Of a stretch of 64,000 bases of DNA, positions 1 through 11,102 are shown piece by piece. Each line of letters opens with the position of its first letter. Position 1 is the first letter of the stretch. A program made the translations under genes and the position numbers. This DNA comes from Diphasiastrum complanatum. Taxonomy: Eukaryota; Streptophyta; Lycopodiopsida; Lycopodiales; Lycopodiaceae. The stretch is from NCBI GenBank assembly GCA_029204225.1, contig CM055101.1:39052444-39116443 (forward strand), given 5' to 3'. Below the pieces are notes generated by a model. It saw nothing but the letters and a program-made list of their open reading frames with translations, ran no database searches and was not told the DNA's origin.

Positions 1-2
1 CA

Positions 3-402
3 TATGAGAACTGGGTGATGATCATATCAACACATTCAGATTTAGCTCTTACTAGAGTTATCACTATGTTATTGCAAGAAGATAGTCAAAGAAGTCAAGA
101 CACTCCGTCTTCCTCCTCTTAGGCTCTATTTGTCAACAAAGGCTCGAAGCGACAGAAGCAAAAAAGCTCCAAGAAGGCTGCAACGAATCAGAAACAGACT
201 TAGAGTCTAGCACAATCATTAGATCCATAATCGAAGAAAAAGATATTTTGCAAGTATTGCAAGTGCAATAACCATGAGATCAAGGATTGCCAAATTTTTC
301 AAGCGAAGAATGCAGCCAAGCAACCTGATCAACAAGCAAACATAGTTTCATCATCTCCCCAGGTCGAAGTGGACGAAGGCACATTCATGGTCAAAGATCA
401 AA
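3..402 (+). pseudogene. Copia-1 gag, 3' part with zinc knuckle
   Basis: This is the C-terminal part of a Ty1/copia Gag, the particle protein that packages element RNA. Reading from base 3, the frame gives a UBN2-type Gag tail followed by a basic stretch and a retroviral zinc knuckle, C-x2-C-x4-H-x4-C (bases 249-290, FCKYCKCNNHEIKDC). In-frame stops lie before the knuckle, so the gene is dead. The 5' part lies outside the window. The protease that follows is in another frame, which points to an indel between them; plant copia elements normally have one continuous gag-pol frame. The knuckle resembles those of Copia-7 and Copia-8. Confidence 0.8.
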
Positions 403-800
403 GTGCATTTTTGGATGATTCATGGATTCTGGAGCAACTTAATATATGACCAATCAACGTGAGATCTTCAACTCCTACACGCCTTACAGCACAAAGAAAT
501 TTGTTCATCTTGGTGACAATAGTACTCACACTATTGAAGGTGAAGTTACTGTAAGATTGCGATTCCAGCATGATCAATTCAAATCACTATCAAAAGTCTT
601 ATATGTTCCTAAACTTTCTACAAATATGTTATCAGTAAGTAGAATTACAAATTTAGGTCATAAGGTAGAATTCGAATCTGATCAATGCAGAATTATTGAT
701 AGGAGTGATAAGATCCTTGCACTGGGCAAGAGGCATAGTTACTTATATAGATTGGCACACTGCTATTCTGAGTCTAGTCAAGCCTTGAAAATCTTTGTTC
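403..800 (+). pseudogene. Copia-1 protease and GAG-pre-integrase region
   Basis: This is the aspartic protease that would cut the Gag-Pol polyprotein. The catalytic D-S-G-A is intact at bases 425-436, but two codons later a TAA interrupts the frame, so the open stretch only restarts at 446. Conserved copia protease landmarks follow: LGDNSTHTIEGEG-like (here GEV), VLYVPKLSTNMLSVSRI, then LYRLAHC leading into the integrase. The segment continues directly into the integrase zinc-binding motif. It is inactive through the stop and the upstream frameshift. Confidence 0.8.
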
Positions 801-1625
801 TAGTCAATAAAGCATTACTATGGCATCATCGCTTAGGACACTTGAATCATGCATCATAATAGATGTCAAGACAATCCATGGTTCTTGATCTTGACTATCC
901 TTCTGGTAAGGTCAATCTCCCTGTCTGTCATAGCTGTATCTTTAGAAAGCAGTCTAGGATTCCTTTTAGATCAAACCATATGCATGTAGCAAAAGATCTG
1001 TGAGATGTTGTTCACACATATATATGTGGGCCAATGCAGACTCCTTCATTGCTACATGCAAAGTATTTCATTACCTTTATTGACGAATTCTCTAGAAGAA
1101 CAGTTGTTTATTTCATTAAACAGACTCTCAGAGGCTTTTATCAAATTTAGACAATTCCAAGAGCAAGCTGAGAATCAAACTGGCAAATAAATCAAAGCAT
1201 TGAGGTCAGATAATGGGGGAGAGTACATCTCCAATGAATTCAAGGACTATTGCCTTAACAACGATATTGAGCAACAATACATCACTTCCTATTCGCCTCA
1301 GTCAAATGGTCTTGCTGAAAGAAAGAACAGAATCTTAGTTGAATCGGCAAAGTGCATGTTATCACATGAAATATGACTTCCAAAGTGCTTGTGGGCTGAA
1401 GCTGTTTCAACAACAACCTATATTCAGAACAAATGTTCTACTAAAGGTCTTTAAAAAAAAACACCATTCGAAGTTTGGACAAGTACCAAACTTTTTTTTT
1501 TTATCAAACTTATGAGTTTTTGGATGTACTGCTTTTGCGTAGATTCCTCATGATCTCAAGCCGAAGCTCAACTTTCAGAGTATCAAGTGTGTTTTCATCA
1601 GCTACACTGATGAGAAGTGATCGAA
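801..1625 (+). pseudogene. Copia-1 integrase, broken
   Basis: This is the copia integrase (DDE recombinase that inserts the cDNA). The zinc-binding H-H-C-C begins at LLWHHRLGH (about 808-843) and ends at a CxxC near 930-945. In the catalytic core the usual HTD/HSD is HTY (about 1014-1022), so the first catalytic Asp is lost; the second Asp (RSDNGGEY, about 1204-1227) and the Glu (GLAERKN) survive. Several stops and frameshifts lie between them. The C-terminal linker FGCTAFA...IPHDLKPKLNFQ is readable to about 1,620, after which the copia reading is lost. The continuation of the element is found at about 6,546. Confidence 0.78.
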
Positions 1626-1639
1626 TGAGTCATAGTCGT

Positions 1640-2226
1640 GAAAGCCAAGCAAACGATTCAATGCGATTCGGATGGAGTTCAGATGTGATCGCTGCTCATT
1701 GCCAACTGAATCACTCCTACAGTCCTCCAGAATGTAGTCAGACACTGCTGATCTATGTTTATAACTTAATGTAGCATTCAGAAAATTCAACCAAGGTTTG
1801 GAATTAAATGAATGAGAGAATCATACATACGAATAATAGCAGACGCATTTGCATTCAAGATCATACATCATGAAAATGACATGTGCACAATGGCTACAAG
1901 ATCATCTTTTGATTTTTTCTGATTCTTTAAGAACTGCATGCAGATCCACGTAGTACGTTGGCGTGAGAGAAATACAGTTCTCTCACAAGTGGGTCTCACT
2001 TATTAGCGAACTTGTGGATCCCTGTGGATCCTGATCACAGGAGCTTGTCTCGCACGCTGGTGGACTTCTGTTCTGTATTTTTCGTCTTGATTGCTTACTA
2101 GCATCATACTGCTTCATACATCTCTGTATATACCAGTCGATCAAGTATCATCCAGTAAGTATATAGTCACTCTGTGTAACCTTTTAGATTAGAGTAATTA
2201 AATCTACAACTAATCAGAAAATTACA
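1640..2226 (+). repeat. Possible LTR remnant with primer-site-like edge
   Basis: No coding is recognisable here. The right part looks like a copia 5' LTR end: a TATATA stretch (about 2,127-2,132), a terminal ...AATTACA at 2,226, and four bases later TGGTGGACTAGCCA, which shares its ends with the common plant primer site TGGTATCAGAGCCA but has a mutated centre. A perfect 9-bp stem hairpin with a 6-base loop lies at 1,963-1,986 (GTGAGAGAA / TTCTCTCAC). The left boundary is not visible. It could equally be unrelated sequence brought in with Copia-2. Confidence 0.3.
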
Positions 2227-2413
2227 AGAGTGGTGGACTAGCCACGACCTAGAGTGTATCTGCTGACGTCATGCCATCAGATCAGACATCTGTACTTCCG
2301 GGTACTTGTATGACCTTGCTTGGTCCTTCATGGAGCGTGAGGGCAGAAAAAGATGTCGCGATGTTTTTCGTGTCGCGTTGTTCGTTTTGTCTCCATAGAC
2401 TGACTTTCTTGTG

Positions 2414-3320
2414 CTAGACCGCAAAAGATTCTCGTTCGCGAATCTTTCGTGTTTCTATCTTTTTGTCATGTGTTCGTGAATCTTTCGTGCTTTGTGTCTC
2501 TTGACGTTCATGTTCCCGAACATTTTCGTTAGGTAGAGGGCTGAAAGCTAACAAAGCTTCGTAAATAGAAATGTTTTGTTTCTTCAGCTCCCTCTCAAAG
2601 CATGATAGCTTTACTATCCCAAGACTGCTCCTCTGTCTCTCAAAAAGTCTTTTGTCCAGGGCTTTGGTGGAGATGTCAACAACCATGTCTTTCGTTTCGA
2701 TGAAAGTGGTCTGCAACATCTTCTTTTCAACTAGATCCCTGATCAAGTAGTACTTGATCGCAATGTGCTTTGTTCTCGAATGGAACACAAGATATTTCAT
2801 TAGATGTATTGCAGAGGTGTTATCCATCTACAAGACCAGAGGCTCGTTCCTTGTTTCGCCCAATTCGTCCAGGAACTGCCTTAGCCAGATATCTCGTTGG
2901 CCATCTTTGCTGCTGCAATGTATTCTGCTTCACAGAATGACTAGGCCACAAAGGTTTGCTTCTTGCTGACCCAAAGAACTATTGCTCCTGATGCGATGGT
3001 GCATTCTCCTGAGATGCTTTTACAATCGTCCTTGAGGGATGCCCAGCTACCATCACTGTAGGAAAGCATTCTGAAACCTACATCACGACAATAACACAAC
3101 TCGTAGTCCCTCGTCAATTGAAGATATTGCCAAATTCGTTTTGCAATCTTCCAATGTGTCGAGCCTGGATTCGTGCAGAATTGGCTCATCCTGAATGCTG
3201 CATAGGCAATGTCAGGACGTGTGTTGTTTGCAAGGTACATCAGTGATACTATCAGCTTCCTGTAGGGTGTGAGCTGCATTTGTTCTCTCTCTTCCTCAGT
3301 CTTTGGACAGTCATCGTTTG
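2414..3320 (-). pseudogene. Copia-2 RNase H
   Basis: This is the RNase H domain that removes RNA from the RNA-DNA hybrid during copia reverse transcription. Landmarks in order on the - strand: NTRPDIAYA, HWKIAKRIWQYL, SYSDGSWA (a DADWA-type catalytic segment), SGAIVLWVSKKQ, then, after a stop and frame break near 2,941, DNTSAIHL, FHSRTKHIAIKYYLIRD and DISTKALDK. The C-terminal tail after KALDK is unusually long (about 60 residues), basic and acidic, and contains two copies of a CACGAAAGATTC-type repeat; it is probably readthrough into non-coding DNA. No polypurine tract or LTR could be found downstream. Confidence 0.8.
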
Positions 3321-4351
3321 TCAGCACCATCCCTACAAGCATTGGAGTATTCGCTCCTTTGCAGTTCAGCATCCCAAAATCCTCTAGGATCTTCTGGGTG
3401 TAACTGGACTGGTGAAGGTCTATTCTTACCTTCCTCATAGTCCCTTTCAATTTGTAAGCCCAGATAACACCTGGCTTCTCCCAGATCCACAATCTCGAAA
3501 TGTTTCGAGATGTCTTCCTTCACTTTAGCAATCAGCTACTCACTCTTGCAAAGTATTAGAGTGTCGTCCACATACATAGCCACAATGATGATCTGCCCGT
3601 CTGTGACTCTGACATACACATTAGAATCAGCTAGCAGAGGCTTGAATCCTAATGATTTCAGGGCTTGATCTTTCTTCTTGTACCATTTTTGGGCTGACTG
3701 TTTCAGACCATAGGTACTTCTATCCATTCTGCATGCATAGTCAAGAAGTGAATTTGAGACATATCCTGGGGGTTGATCCATATAGACCTCTTCGTCTAGC
3801 TCGCCATGCAAGAAGGCTGTCTTCTCGTCCACAATGTGGATCCCGAGTCAAAAGCTACTGCATATGCAAATAATAGACATAGGAATGAATGTTTGACGAC
3901 AGGAGAGAAGGCTTTAGAGTAGTCAATACCGTATCTTTGAGAAAATCCCTTCGCTACTAGTCTTGTCTTGTATTTTGTGACATTCCCATCTGGTCCATAT
4001 TTGAGCTTGAAAGCCCATTTGCATTTGATAGGCTTGTGCTCATGTGGTAATGGCTGCAACATCCATACCTGGTTCTTCCTCATGGACTCCATCTCTTCGT
4101 TCATGGCTTGGATCCATCCTTCCTTCTTTGAACATTCGATCGCTTCCTCGAAAGTCTGTGGTTCGCCATTGAATCCACATAACTCTTCTAATGTAGAAGC
4201 AGAGCTGCCTGGCACGTATATTGCTGGCGCTTTTCGTGGTCTTGTTGACCTTCTAAGAGATCCTCCTGGGACAACAATGCCTTTACCTTCCGAAACCATC
4301 TTAGTTCTCGAATCTTTCGTCATCAAATTCATCACTCGAATGGGAAACGAC
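3321..4351 (-). pseudogene. Copia-2 reverse transcriptase
   Basis: This is an RVT_2-type reverse transcriptase. On the - strand: [46 protein letters not shown] and FSPVVK; then a frame change to [15 protein letters not shown], a second block with YGLKQSAQKWY, and the catalytic YVDD (MYVDDTLIL, near 3,550-3,580). The final block EIVDLGEARCYLGLQIERD is in a third frame. The polymerase motif is intact but the gene is split over at least three frames. It sits between integrase and RNase H, the copia order (PR-IN-RT-RH). Confidence 0.85.
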
Positions 4352-5290
4352 TCAAAAATCTTCATTTTCATGTTCGTCCTCTGCTCCTTCTGCCATTGGC
4401 GATAGGTCATAGTACTGTCTCTCCAGAACTTCATAGCTGACAGGATCGTCATTGGCCATTGTCCTGCTCTCATCAAATCTGACATCTCTCACAATTTTCA
4501 CAGTGTTCGTGTCTGGCATGTAGACTCTGTAGTATGACAAATTGTTGTCATAACCTACCAGAAATCCTTGTTCGGCTTTCTCATCAAGGTTCTTTCGAAG
4601 CTTACCAGGAATATGAGCAGAAGCTGCACAGCCAAAGATTCTGATGTGAGACACGTTGGGCTTTCTACCCCACCATAACTCGTGTGGTGTCGTGTGAGGG
4701 ACACCAGACTTGCTTGTCCTACTCTGGATGTATGCAGTTGTAGCTACCGCTTCAGCCCATAGTACCTTGGAGCCTTTGAGTAGGCCATCATGCATCTGGT
4801 AGCTTCCATGAAGGTCCTATTCTTTCATGCTGCAATGTCATTGTGCTGCGGTGTATAGGCTGCGGTCCTTCTGTGAATGATGCCACGATCATTGCAGAAG
4901 TCAATGAAGCGATTTGAGATGTATTCGCCACCTCGATCTGTCTTGATCTGCTTCACCTTGTTGCCTGTATATCTTTCAGTCCAATTCACGTAGTCTGTGA
5001 ATTTATCAAGTGCTTCAGACTTATTCTAAATAAAATACACTGGCAAATTTGTTGTAGTCATCAATGAAGGTTATATAATATTTTGGACCTCCTACTGAGA
5101 TCACATTGAAAGGCCCACAGATGTCAGAATGCACTTGATGAATGGAGTGCGTGACATCTTACCCTTTCAACATGCATCACAGGTGGTCGAACTGGTTGCA
5201 TTCGATATGCTGACCCCTGTTATTGCTCCATGATGGCTTGCTTGGTAAAGTGCCATTGAGTTCATGTGGCAGAGTCTCCTATGCCACAGA
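4352..5290 (-). pseudogene. Copia-2 integrase
   Basis: On the - strand the zinc-binding motif LWHRRLCHMN...CDAC opens the domain (about 5,290-5,167). The catalytic core reads HSDICGPF, then TFIDDYNKF, then TDRGGEYISN. The expected Glu motif (NGVAERKN in relatives) is replaced by NDIAA followed by a stop and KNRT, so the third catalytic residue is lost. The C-terminal part (LLKGSKVLWAEAVATTAYIQ, then HIRIFGCAASAHIP and GFLVGYDNN) is well conserved and open from 4,795 to 4,352. Internal stops and shifts make it non-functional. Confidence 0.82.
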
Positions 5291-5850
5291 GTGTCTGGCA
5301 AGTCATCATGAGTCTTATGCACCCGATCTGCAGGTAGGCATACTTTTAGATGATATAGATTACCTTTCCTTCTTCCTTGAGTGATTAGAGTATTGGTACT
5401 GGCGTCAACCACGTTGCATGCTTTGTCAGAAAATGTCACACGCATTTCTACATCTGCTATTCTTGCTACAGAAAGCATGTCTTGCTGCAGTGTAGGCACG
5501 AACAGAATGTCTTTGAGTCGTCTATCTCTGCCATCGGTGTTGAGCCACAGTGAACCAATACCGTTCACTTGATATTTAGATCCATCTCCAAGAACTATGA
5601 ATCTGGTAGGATCTGCACTTCTGAAATCAGACATGATTCGTCTTGATGTCATGAAGTGTGAGATGGCTCTTGAATCTAGGATCACCTCATGTGTGTCAGA
5701 TGTTGATGCTACACACATGTCTTCACAAATATAGATGGTTGAACAGTTTCTGTTCGATCTTTCTTTGCCCATTTTTGAGCTCTCGGGTTCCTCGACATAG
5801 GATGAACTGTTGCTGTTCTCCTATCTGTTCTGCGTTGATTTGTTTCTCAG
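5291..5850 (-). pseudogene. Copia-2 protease region
   Basis: The open stretch beginning at 5,772 carries the protease site as VILDSRAISHFMT: the Asp and Ser of the D-S-G-A motif are present, but Gly is replaced by Arg. The following ...GDGSKYQVNGIGSLWL, DILFVPTLQQDMLSVARIA and GNLYHLKVC segments are typical of copia protease and GAG-pre-integrase. The frame runs directly into the integrase zinc-binding motif. Activity is unlikely given the Gly loss. Confidence 0.8.
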
Positions 5851-6545
5851 GTTCTGTAGGCAATCCACGGCTACATGACCCTTCTTGTGGCAATGGATAC
5901 ACTCAATCTTTGGATTGAGCCAGCATGTATCAACTGTGTGCCTGTCTCGTCTGCATCTCACGCAAGTCTTGCTGCTTCGACCTCCCTTTGCTCTTCCAGT
6001 TGCCTTTGTTGGTCCCCTCTACTTGCTGATCGACTCCCTCTTAGGCTTGAATTGTTTTTTGGATTTTCCTTTGTTGCCGTAGAGGGCTTGGTCAGAACCA
6101 TCTTCGTGATCAAGATGTTTTCTCGCCTCGACTTCATCTCGAATCTCGACAATCACCTTTTTGAGGTTCATGGATGTAGTGATAGAAACAGATCTTTCAT
6201 CTTTCTTACGAAAGAAGTGAGGTCTTTCCCATCCCACTGTAGATTCGTCAGCTGATCTTCCAGCATCATGATTTGACTTCTTGATTTCATTTGAAATCTT
6301 GTGAGCAATGCATCCCACATCTCCTTAGCTTTGGAGAGTGTAGCTAGGTCCAGTGTAAGACTATCTTTGATGAAATATGATAGCAAGGCTACTGCCTTGT
6401 CATTTTTCTCCCTCCACTCGTATAGCTCCTTGGCTGATGTTGTGCCATCCACCCAGGGAAATAGACCTTTGCCCTTGAGTATCAGTGAAGTTTTAACTTT
6501 CCAGACTAGAAAGTTAGATCCTGAAGAATCAAGAATTGTGCATAT
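5851..6545 (-). pseudogene. Copia-2 gag
   Basis: On the - strand, a Gag of the UBN2 type: GSNFLVWKVKTSLILKGKG near the start, then WREKNDKAVALLSYFIKDSL, AKEMWDALLTRF, and a zinc knuckle CIHCHKKGHVAVDC (C-x2-C-x4-H-x4-C, 5,860-5,901). Three overlapping open stretches in different frames show indels. No start codon with leader, primer site or LTR is present: the first Gag residues abut Copia-1 RNase H sequence at about 6,545. The 5' LTR and leader of this element are therefore missing. Confidence 0.78.
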
Positions 6546-6968
6546 CTTGCTCTACATGCTGCTGATTGACCAATCTCTTGGAACAGTCACAAGCAATCTT
6601 CGATATCTCTATCTTCCACTGAATCAGAGTATAGCGCAGTCTCTCAAGCTACAAATGAAGCAATTTGGTTGAGGAACTTATTCTCAGATATTGGTCTGAA
6701 TCAATATGCTCCGACGACATTATTTTGTGATAATCAAAGTGCCATCGCTTTATCAACCAACTCTAGATTTCATTCCAAGAGTAAGCACATTGAGCTAAAG
6801 TATCATTTTGTCAGAAGCAAAGTTCTCAACAAAGAGGTCAGATTGCAGTATTGTAGAATGCAAGATATGACAGCAGATGTTTTTACTAAAGCATTAAGTT
6901 TGGAGTCAGATAGAAGATTCTGTGTAGAACTAAGTTTGAAGGTCAAGGCATTCAAGGATTCAGATTAA
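6546..6968 (+). pseudogene. Copia-1 RNase H, 3' end
   Basis: This is the C-terminal half of a copia RNase H on the + strand: PISWNSHKQSSISLSSTESE (the codon before it is TGA where Gly is usual), then SQATNEAIWLRNLF, TLFCDNQSAIALSTN, SKSKHIELKYHFVR and MTADVFTKAL, ending at TAA 6,966-6,968. From 6,669 onwards the frame is open. Strand, domain order and lack of an RNase H in the first 1.6 kb make it the continuation of Copia-1 beyond the Copia-2 block; this joining is inferred from position. Confidence 0.8.
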
Positions 6969-6975
6969 GGGGGAG
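6967..6975 (+). other. Copia-1 polypurine tract
   Basis: AAGGGGGAG lies directly after the pol stop and directly before a TGTTGG LTR start, the standard copia arrangement for priming plus-strand synthesis. Confidence 0.85.
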
Positions 6976-7529
6976 TGTTGGATTATTCTCCTTCTTACCA
7001 ATTGACTAATTGGTGTTAATCTTCATCCATTGTTTATCCAGTTTTGCGATTTTTCCCGTGTGTTTACACATTATGCAGATTACAAGTGTTTTTACATAGT
7101 CTACAGAATTACACGGAGTTTATGACAGTGTCTCCTTTTTTGCCTGTCAAGAATCCCTTTGAAAAATGTAGTGTCGCTTTTTTCGCATTTTTTGCTTGAC
7201 AGAAATCTCGTGTAAAATCAAAGTGTCACATTTTTCACTTTTTCCAAAGAGCCTCAAATGTTAAGGAAATGACTCTAGCAAAGTGTGGGGCAATCCTAAA
7301 TGAGATTTAAGGTCACCTTCTCCTTTTTCGTCTTTTTTGCGAAAAACCTGACAGTGTCGCCTGTGGCTATTTTAGTTCATTTATGCAGAGCTACAGCTTT
7401 GGTTCATTTATGCAGACAAAACGTTTACGACCAATTTCACCGCTTATCAGCAATCATTAAGAAGGACCGGATGGATGCTAGCTGATCATCAACCAACTGG
7501 TGATCACAGTTGACGATCTAATTTCTTAG

Positions 7530-7537
7530 TATAAATA
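7530..7537 (+). promoter_or_regulatory. TATA box in Copia-1 LTR
   Basis: TATAAATA lies 554 bp into the LTR and upstream of the CT tract, the place expected for the RNA polymerase II promoter of the element. Whether it is active cannot be seen. Confidence 0.5.
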
Positions 7538-7609
7538 GCTGTTCATATTCATACAGTTTGAATCATCTGAAATTCATTGAAAATTGGAATTATCAGAAGC
7601 ATTTGAATA

Positions 7610-7798
<189 letters not shown>

Positions 7799-8486
7799 CC
7801 TGCAAGCTTGAACACTCCTGAGCATTCTAGCTCACTTCTTAGAGTTGGTTTAGAGATTGCTATCAGCATTGCGCTTAATTCAGACTTTCATTTAGCCGCT
7901 CAGAGATAGCATAGAGTACGTGGTTTCGATCAGCAACTTATTGTACTCATTTACTTCTATTACGATTTTGTACTCAATACTGTCCCTCATTGCGTTCAGC
8001 TTTCGTCTCAGAATGTATGCGTTTCTGTATTTCTTTGCGACTAATGCGCGAACAATTCGTGACTAATTATTTGTCTTATAATTTTTGATGCTTAATTGTT
8101 TGGCTACGTAATCACTATAGTACTGGCGATTTTGAAAGTTAGTTACTATAAGTCCAAATGTGAGTTCTATCACTATGGTCTTGTTTGAAATTGATAAGCG
8201 TAGTCATGCATTGAGAAAGATGAAGATAGTTTATTCCGCCATGCACGAAAATTTTCTTTTCTAGACACACGAATTATTTTCATTCGTTTCTTTTCGAGCT
8301 AGACCTATCTTCTACACACCACTTTCCAATAGTTTCCACAACTTGCTATCTACAAAATTACTCAGGCCCTACAACAGTTGACTTGATGACTCTCTTTGAA
8401 GCCGACTATGGCTAGAAGCCAAGTCTAAAGCACCTTCGAGTGTTCGTTTGTCTCTACTACATGTAGATTCATTCTGACTTGAGAAA

Positions 8487-8602
8487 TGTAGTGGGTATTT
8501 TCTATCCACCTTCAACCCTAGATCCAAGCACATCAAGCATCAAAGGAGATGAAGAGGATTAACATGTTGTCATGCAGAGATTCGTTCCCATGAGAGCAAT
8601 AG
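8487..8602 (-). mobile_element. LTR family T, 3' terminal part
   Basis: On the - strand this is the end of an LTR finishing ...ACCCACTACA. It is cut at 8,602 by the LARD insertion and continues at 13,886. The same sequence type occurs inside the LARD at 10,641-11,102, which shows the uninterrupted order. Together the two parts give an LTR of about 790 bp. Confidence 0.7.
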
Positions 8603-9805
8603 TGTAGCGCAGGCATCCCAAAGGGAGCCGAGAACCACGACATAGCTTCCCAGCCTTCAACTCTTGCCGTCCAAACCCACTTGACATACAAGCAGCCAAC
8701 TCACCGACAACGATCAAACTTAACCAACTTGAAGTTTCGGAATCAACATTGAGATCCAACCTGGCGCCATGCCAGATCGGGGGTCCCGATGTGGGTGACT
8801 TCCCTCTAAGCAAGTTGCCCGACATACATCAAACTTAACCAACTCAAAGCTTCATTACAGACGAGTAACATCCATTCCAAGCAAGCGGTCTGACTTACAT
8901 CAGACTTAACCAACTGACAGTTTTGTCACGAGCACTGGAAGCCAACCTGGCGCCACGCCAAACTGGACAGCCATAAACAAGTAACTTCCACCCAAGCAAG
9001 CCATCCAACTCAGCCGACAGGTTAGAGCCCATTCCCCAAGAGCTTAACCCATTCACGTTCATGCAAGGAACACTCAGAACCACAAGCCGCGACATATATG
9101 GAAACAACCAGTTGCTGGACCAAATGGTCCCAACAACATACCGGTGGCGCCACGGACCGAATGGTCCCGGCGGCATACCGCTAGCGTCCCGGGATATACG
9201 ACCCTCAGCTATGTGCCAAATCAAAAAGTTTGAAGCGGCCTTACAACTGGCGCTTTTACCAAACACTGAAACCCAGAAGGTAATCAAAGTCAATTTGAGA
9301 AAAATCTCACTTTATTGATATATCTGAGAAGGTTACATTTCAAGTGTGTGACCAACCCCCCAGTCTTCGGGGCGCTGGCATGCCAAGGCGAGTGCCAGGA
9401 CAACATTCCAACAAGGGAGGCTGAGACTTGGTTGGAGCTCGTCCTGAGTCGCAACCCACACTCCCCTATAGTATTGGTGGGATTTGCCACCTCCCCTCAT
9501 GCCAAGTACTCTACCCAGGCTGGTAAAGCACATTTTCTCTTTCTAGAAAGTCATTTTCTCTCTCTAGAATTTATTGATCTCCAGGCTTCCTTTAATCATG
9601 CCTAGATCGTGTGAGATGATTGCACATCGATCTGAGATCTCTGGACTTCGCTAGAACCAATCAAAGATTTTCAGCCATAGGAACTTGGCGCCGGCTGGAT
9701 TCTGGTCCCAGTGGCGCCGGGAGTAGCAGGGGCGCTGTTGGCGCCGGGGACAATGTTGGCGCCGGTGGCGCCGAAAGTAAATCTTGTAAAGGTAACTTTA
9801 CAATA
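8603..9805 (-). repeat. LARD 3' LTR
   Basis: A 1,203-bp direct repeat of 12,682-13,885, similar along its whole length with scattered substitutions and small indels. AATAAAG lies on the - strand at 9,310-9,317 as a likely polyadenylation signal. A GC-rich patch with several GGCGCC palindromes lies at 9,687-9,772. Short open frames inside (for example 8,559-8,825, 8,895-9,293 and 9,315-9,605) recur only as repeat copies and look non-coding. Confidence 0.92.
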
Positions 9806-9822
9806 TCCACCCCACCTTTATA
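9806..9822 (-). other. LARD polypurine tract
   Basis: The - strand reads a run of A and G (AAAGGTGGGGTGGA) directly before the 3' LTR, fixing the element's orientation together with the primer site. Confidence 0.8.
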
Positions 9823-10640
9823 AATATGATGTCCTCATCAGATGTCAGATTAAAGTAAAGGTGCCTCCCAATTAAAATTAACTATACATTTGATCTACTT
9901 GGCACAATACTCAATTTATTGGCCACTTTTATTAACATTGAAGCTGGCACACCACAAGTCAAAGGCTCAGCTCTTTGTCCTGAAAAATTACAAAACTTGA
10001 AAATATCACTTTGTCTAGGAAAAGCGTAGATTTTATATCACTTACGTAAAACCCAAGAACCTTATTAACTGACCCAAGAACCTTATTAACTGGTGACAGA
10101 GACCTTTCTGTGAAATGTTCGCCCTTGTCGCTTCTGACTTTTGACTTTGGAACTCCTTTGAACTCCTGATTTGTCCTTGATGCACTTTGTGTTGAGCTCC
10201 TTGAGCTCTAGATTTGATCAGTTCTGCATAGGTATCAAGGCTCCATGAGCCAAAGGATTTATCATTTGATTGCCCACTTTATGATCCACTCTGTGCCTTG
10301 TTGCTTTCGCACCTGAATTTCTCTCCTTGTCCCAGCCTGATCTTGATACTTTTCCTTCTCGGCTCTTTAAGGTAGGAAAAGATTGAGTACTCTGCAATGC
10401 ACTTCCGCAATGCACCTCTCACTTAGCTTGAAAAAGCTGTCTTTAAATCAGCCCAGATGTAACCATTGATCTTGTGGAGAGCCAAGGGGTCACACCAGTT
10501 TGATCCACATACGAACTATCTCTTCACGTTTGTTTGAAGCACCATGTCCGTCGCGCAAAACTTGACTTTCACAATTCCATCATTGGTCAATTGCCTCACA
10601 ATCAAAACAAGAAGTGTACATCTAGCTTGGTTTCAAGTAG
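9823..10640 (-). other. LARD interior, 3' half, non-coding
   Basis: No protein similarity was seen. A 21-bp tandem duplication (CCCAAGAACCTTATTAACTG plus one base) lies at 10,052-10,093. The last 79 bp (10,562-10,640) recur as a direct repeat at 11,103-11,181. Confidence 0.6.
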
Positions 10641-11102
10641 TGTAGTGGGTTTCTTTCCTTGCCTAACCTGAATCCAAGATCTAGTCAATCTAGCATCAAA
10701 GAGACGGAGTTAGTTGTCACGCGTAGGTTCGTTCCCATGAGAGCGATAGTATAGTTCAGATTTCAACATGAATGGAGGATCGAACACTAACATCCATTAA
10801 CACTACATCCATTAACCCTACTTCCATTAACCCTAAAACCACAACAATGATAGAAACTTACTCTTCTCTCTCTCCCTTTCTCTCTCACAAAAAGCATAAG
10901 AAATAGCAATCCCAATAATGATCAGATCCAACAATTAGCAAAATCCAAAGAAAGCATGAGAAATGGAGGAGAAGAAAGGAAGAGCAAGGACATTCATCAA
11001 TCCATTTCTAAAGAGAATCAATCTGCTTTATTGAAATGAGGAAATGAACATGAGGAGCAACTTGAGTTGGTCCCTGTTTATAGTAGAGAGGAGGACCCTG
11101 GA
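10641..11102 (-). mobile_element. LTR family T fragment inside the LARD
   Basis: A 462-bp segment starting TGTAGTGGGT on the + strand, similar to 8,487-8,602 joined to 13,886 onward: shared pieces include GTTCCCATGAGAGC, the CT-rich stretch, the AGCATGAGAAAT-like run and TGCTTTATTGAAATGAG. It spans the LARD insertion point uninterrupted (GAGAGCGATAGTATAG, about 10,740), giving a natural empty-site paralogue. It is flanked by 79-bp direct repeats (10,562-10,640 and 11,103-11,181), so it arrived or was duplicated by something other than simple integration. Confidence 0.75.

Noticed and set aside
3968-4405. Open frame on the + strand, 145 residues
   Set aside because: Shadow of the Copia-2 RT/integrase region on the opposite strand.
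446-6968. One interrupted but possibly functional copia gene
   Set aside because: Stops, frameshifts and lost catalytic residues are present in every domain, and the two halves are separated by a reverse-oriented element.
8559-9293. Host genes in the 8.5-9.6 kb and 12.4-13.6 kb open frames
   Set aside because: They lie in the two LTRs of one element, occur as pairs on both strands, and have no recognisable domain.
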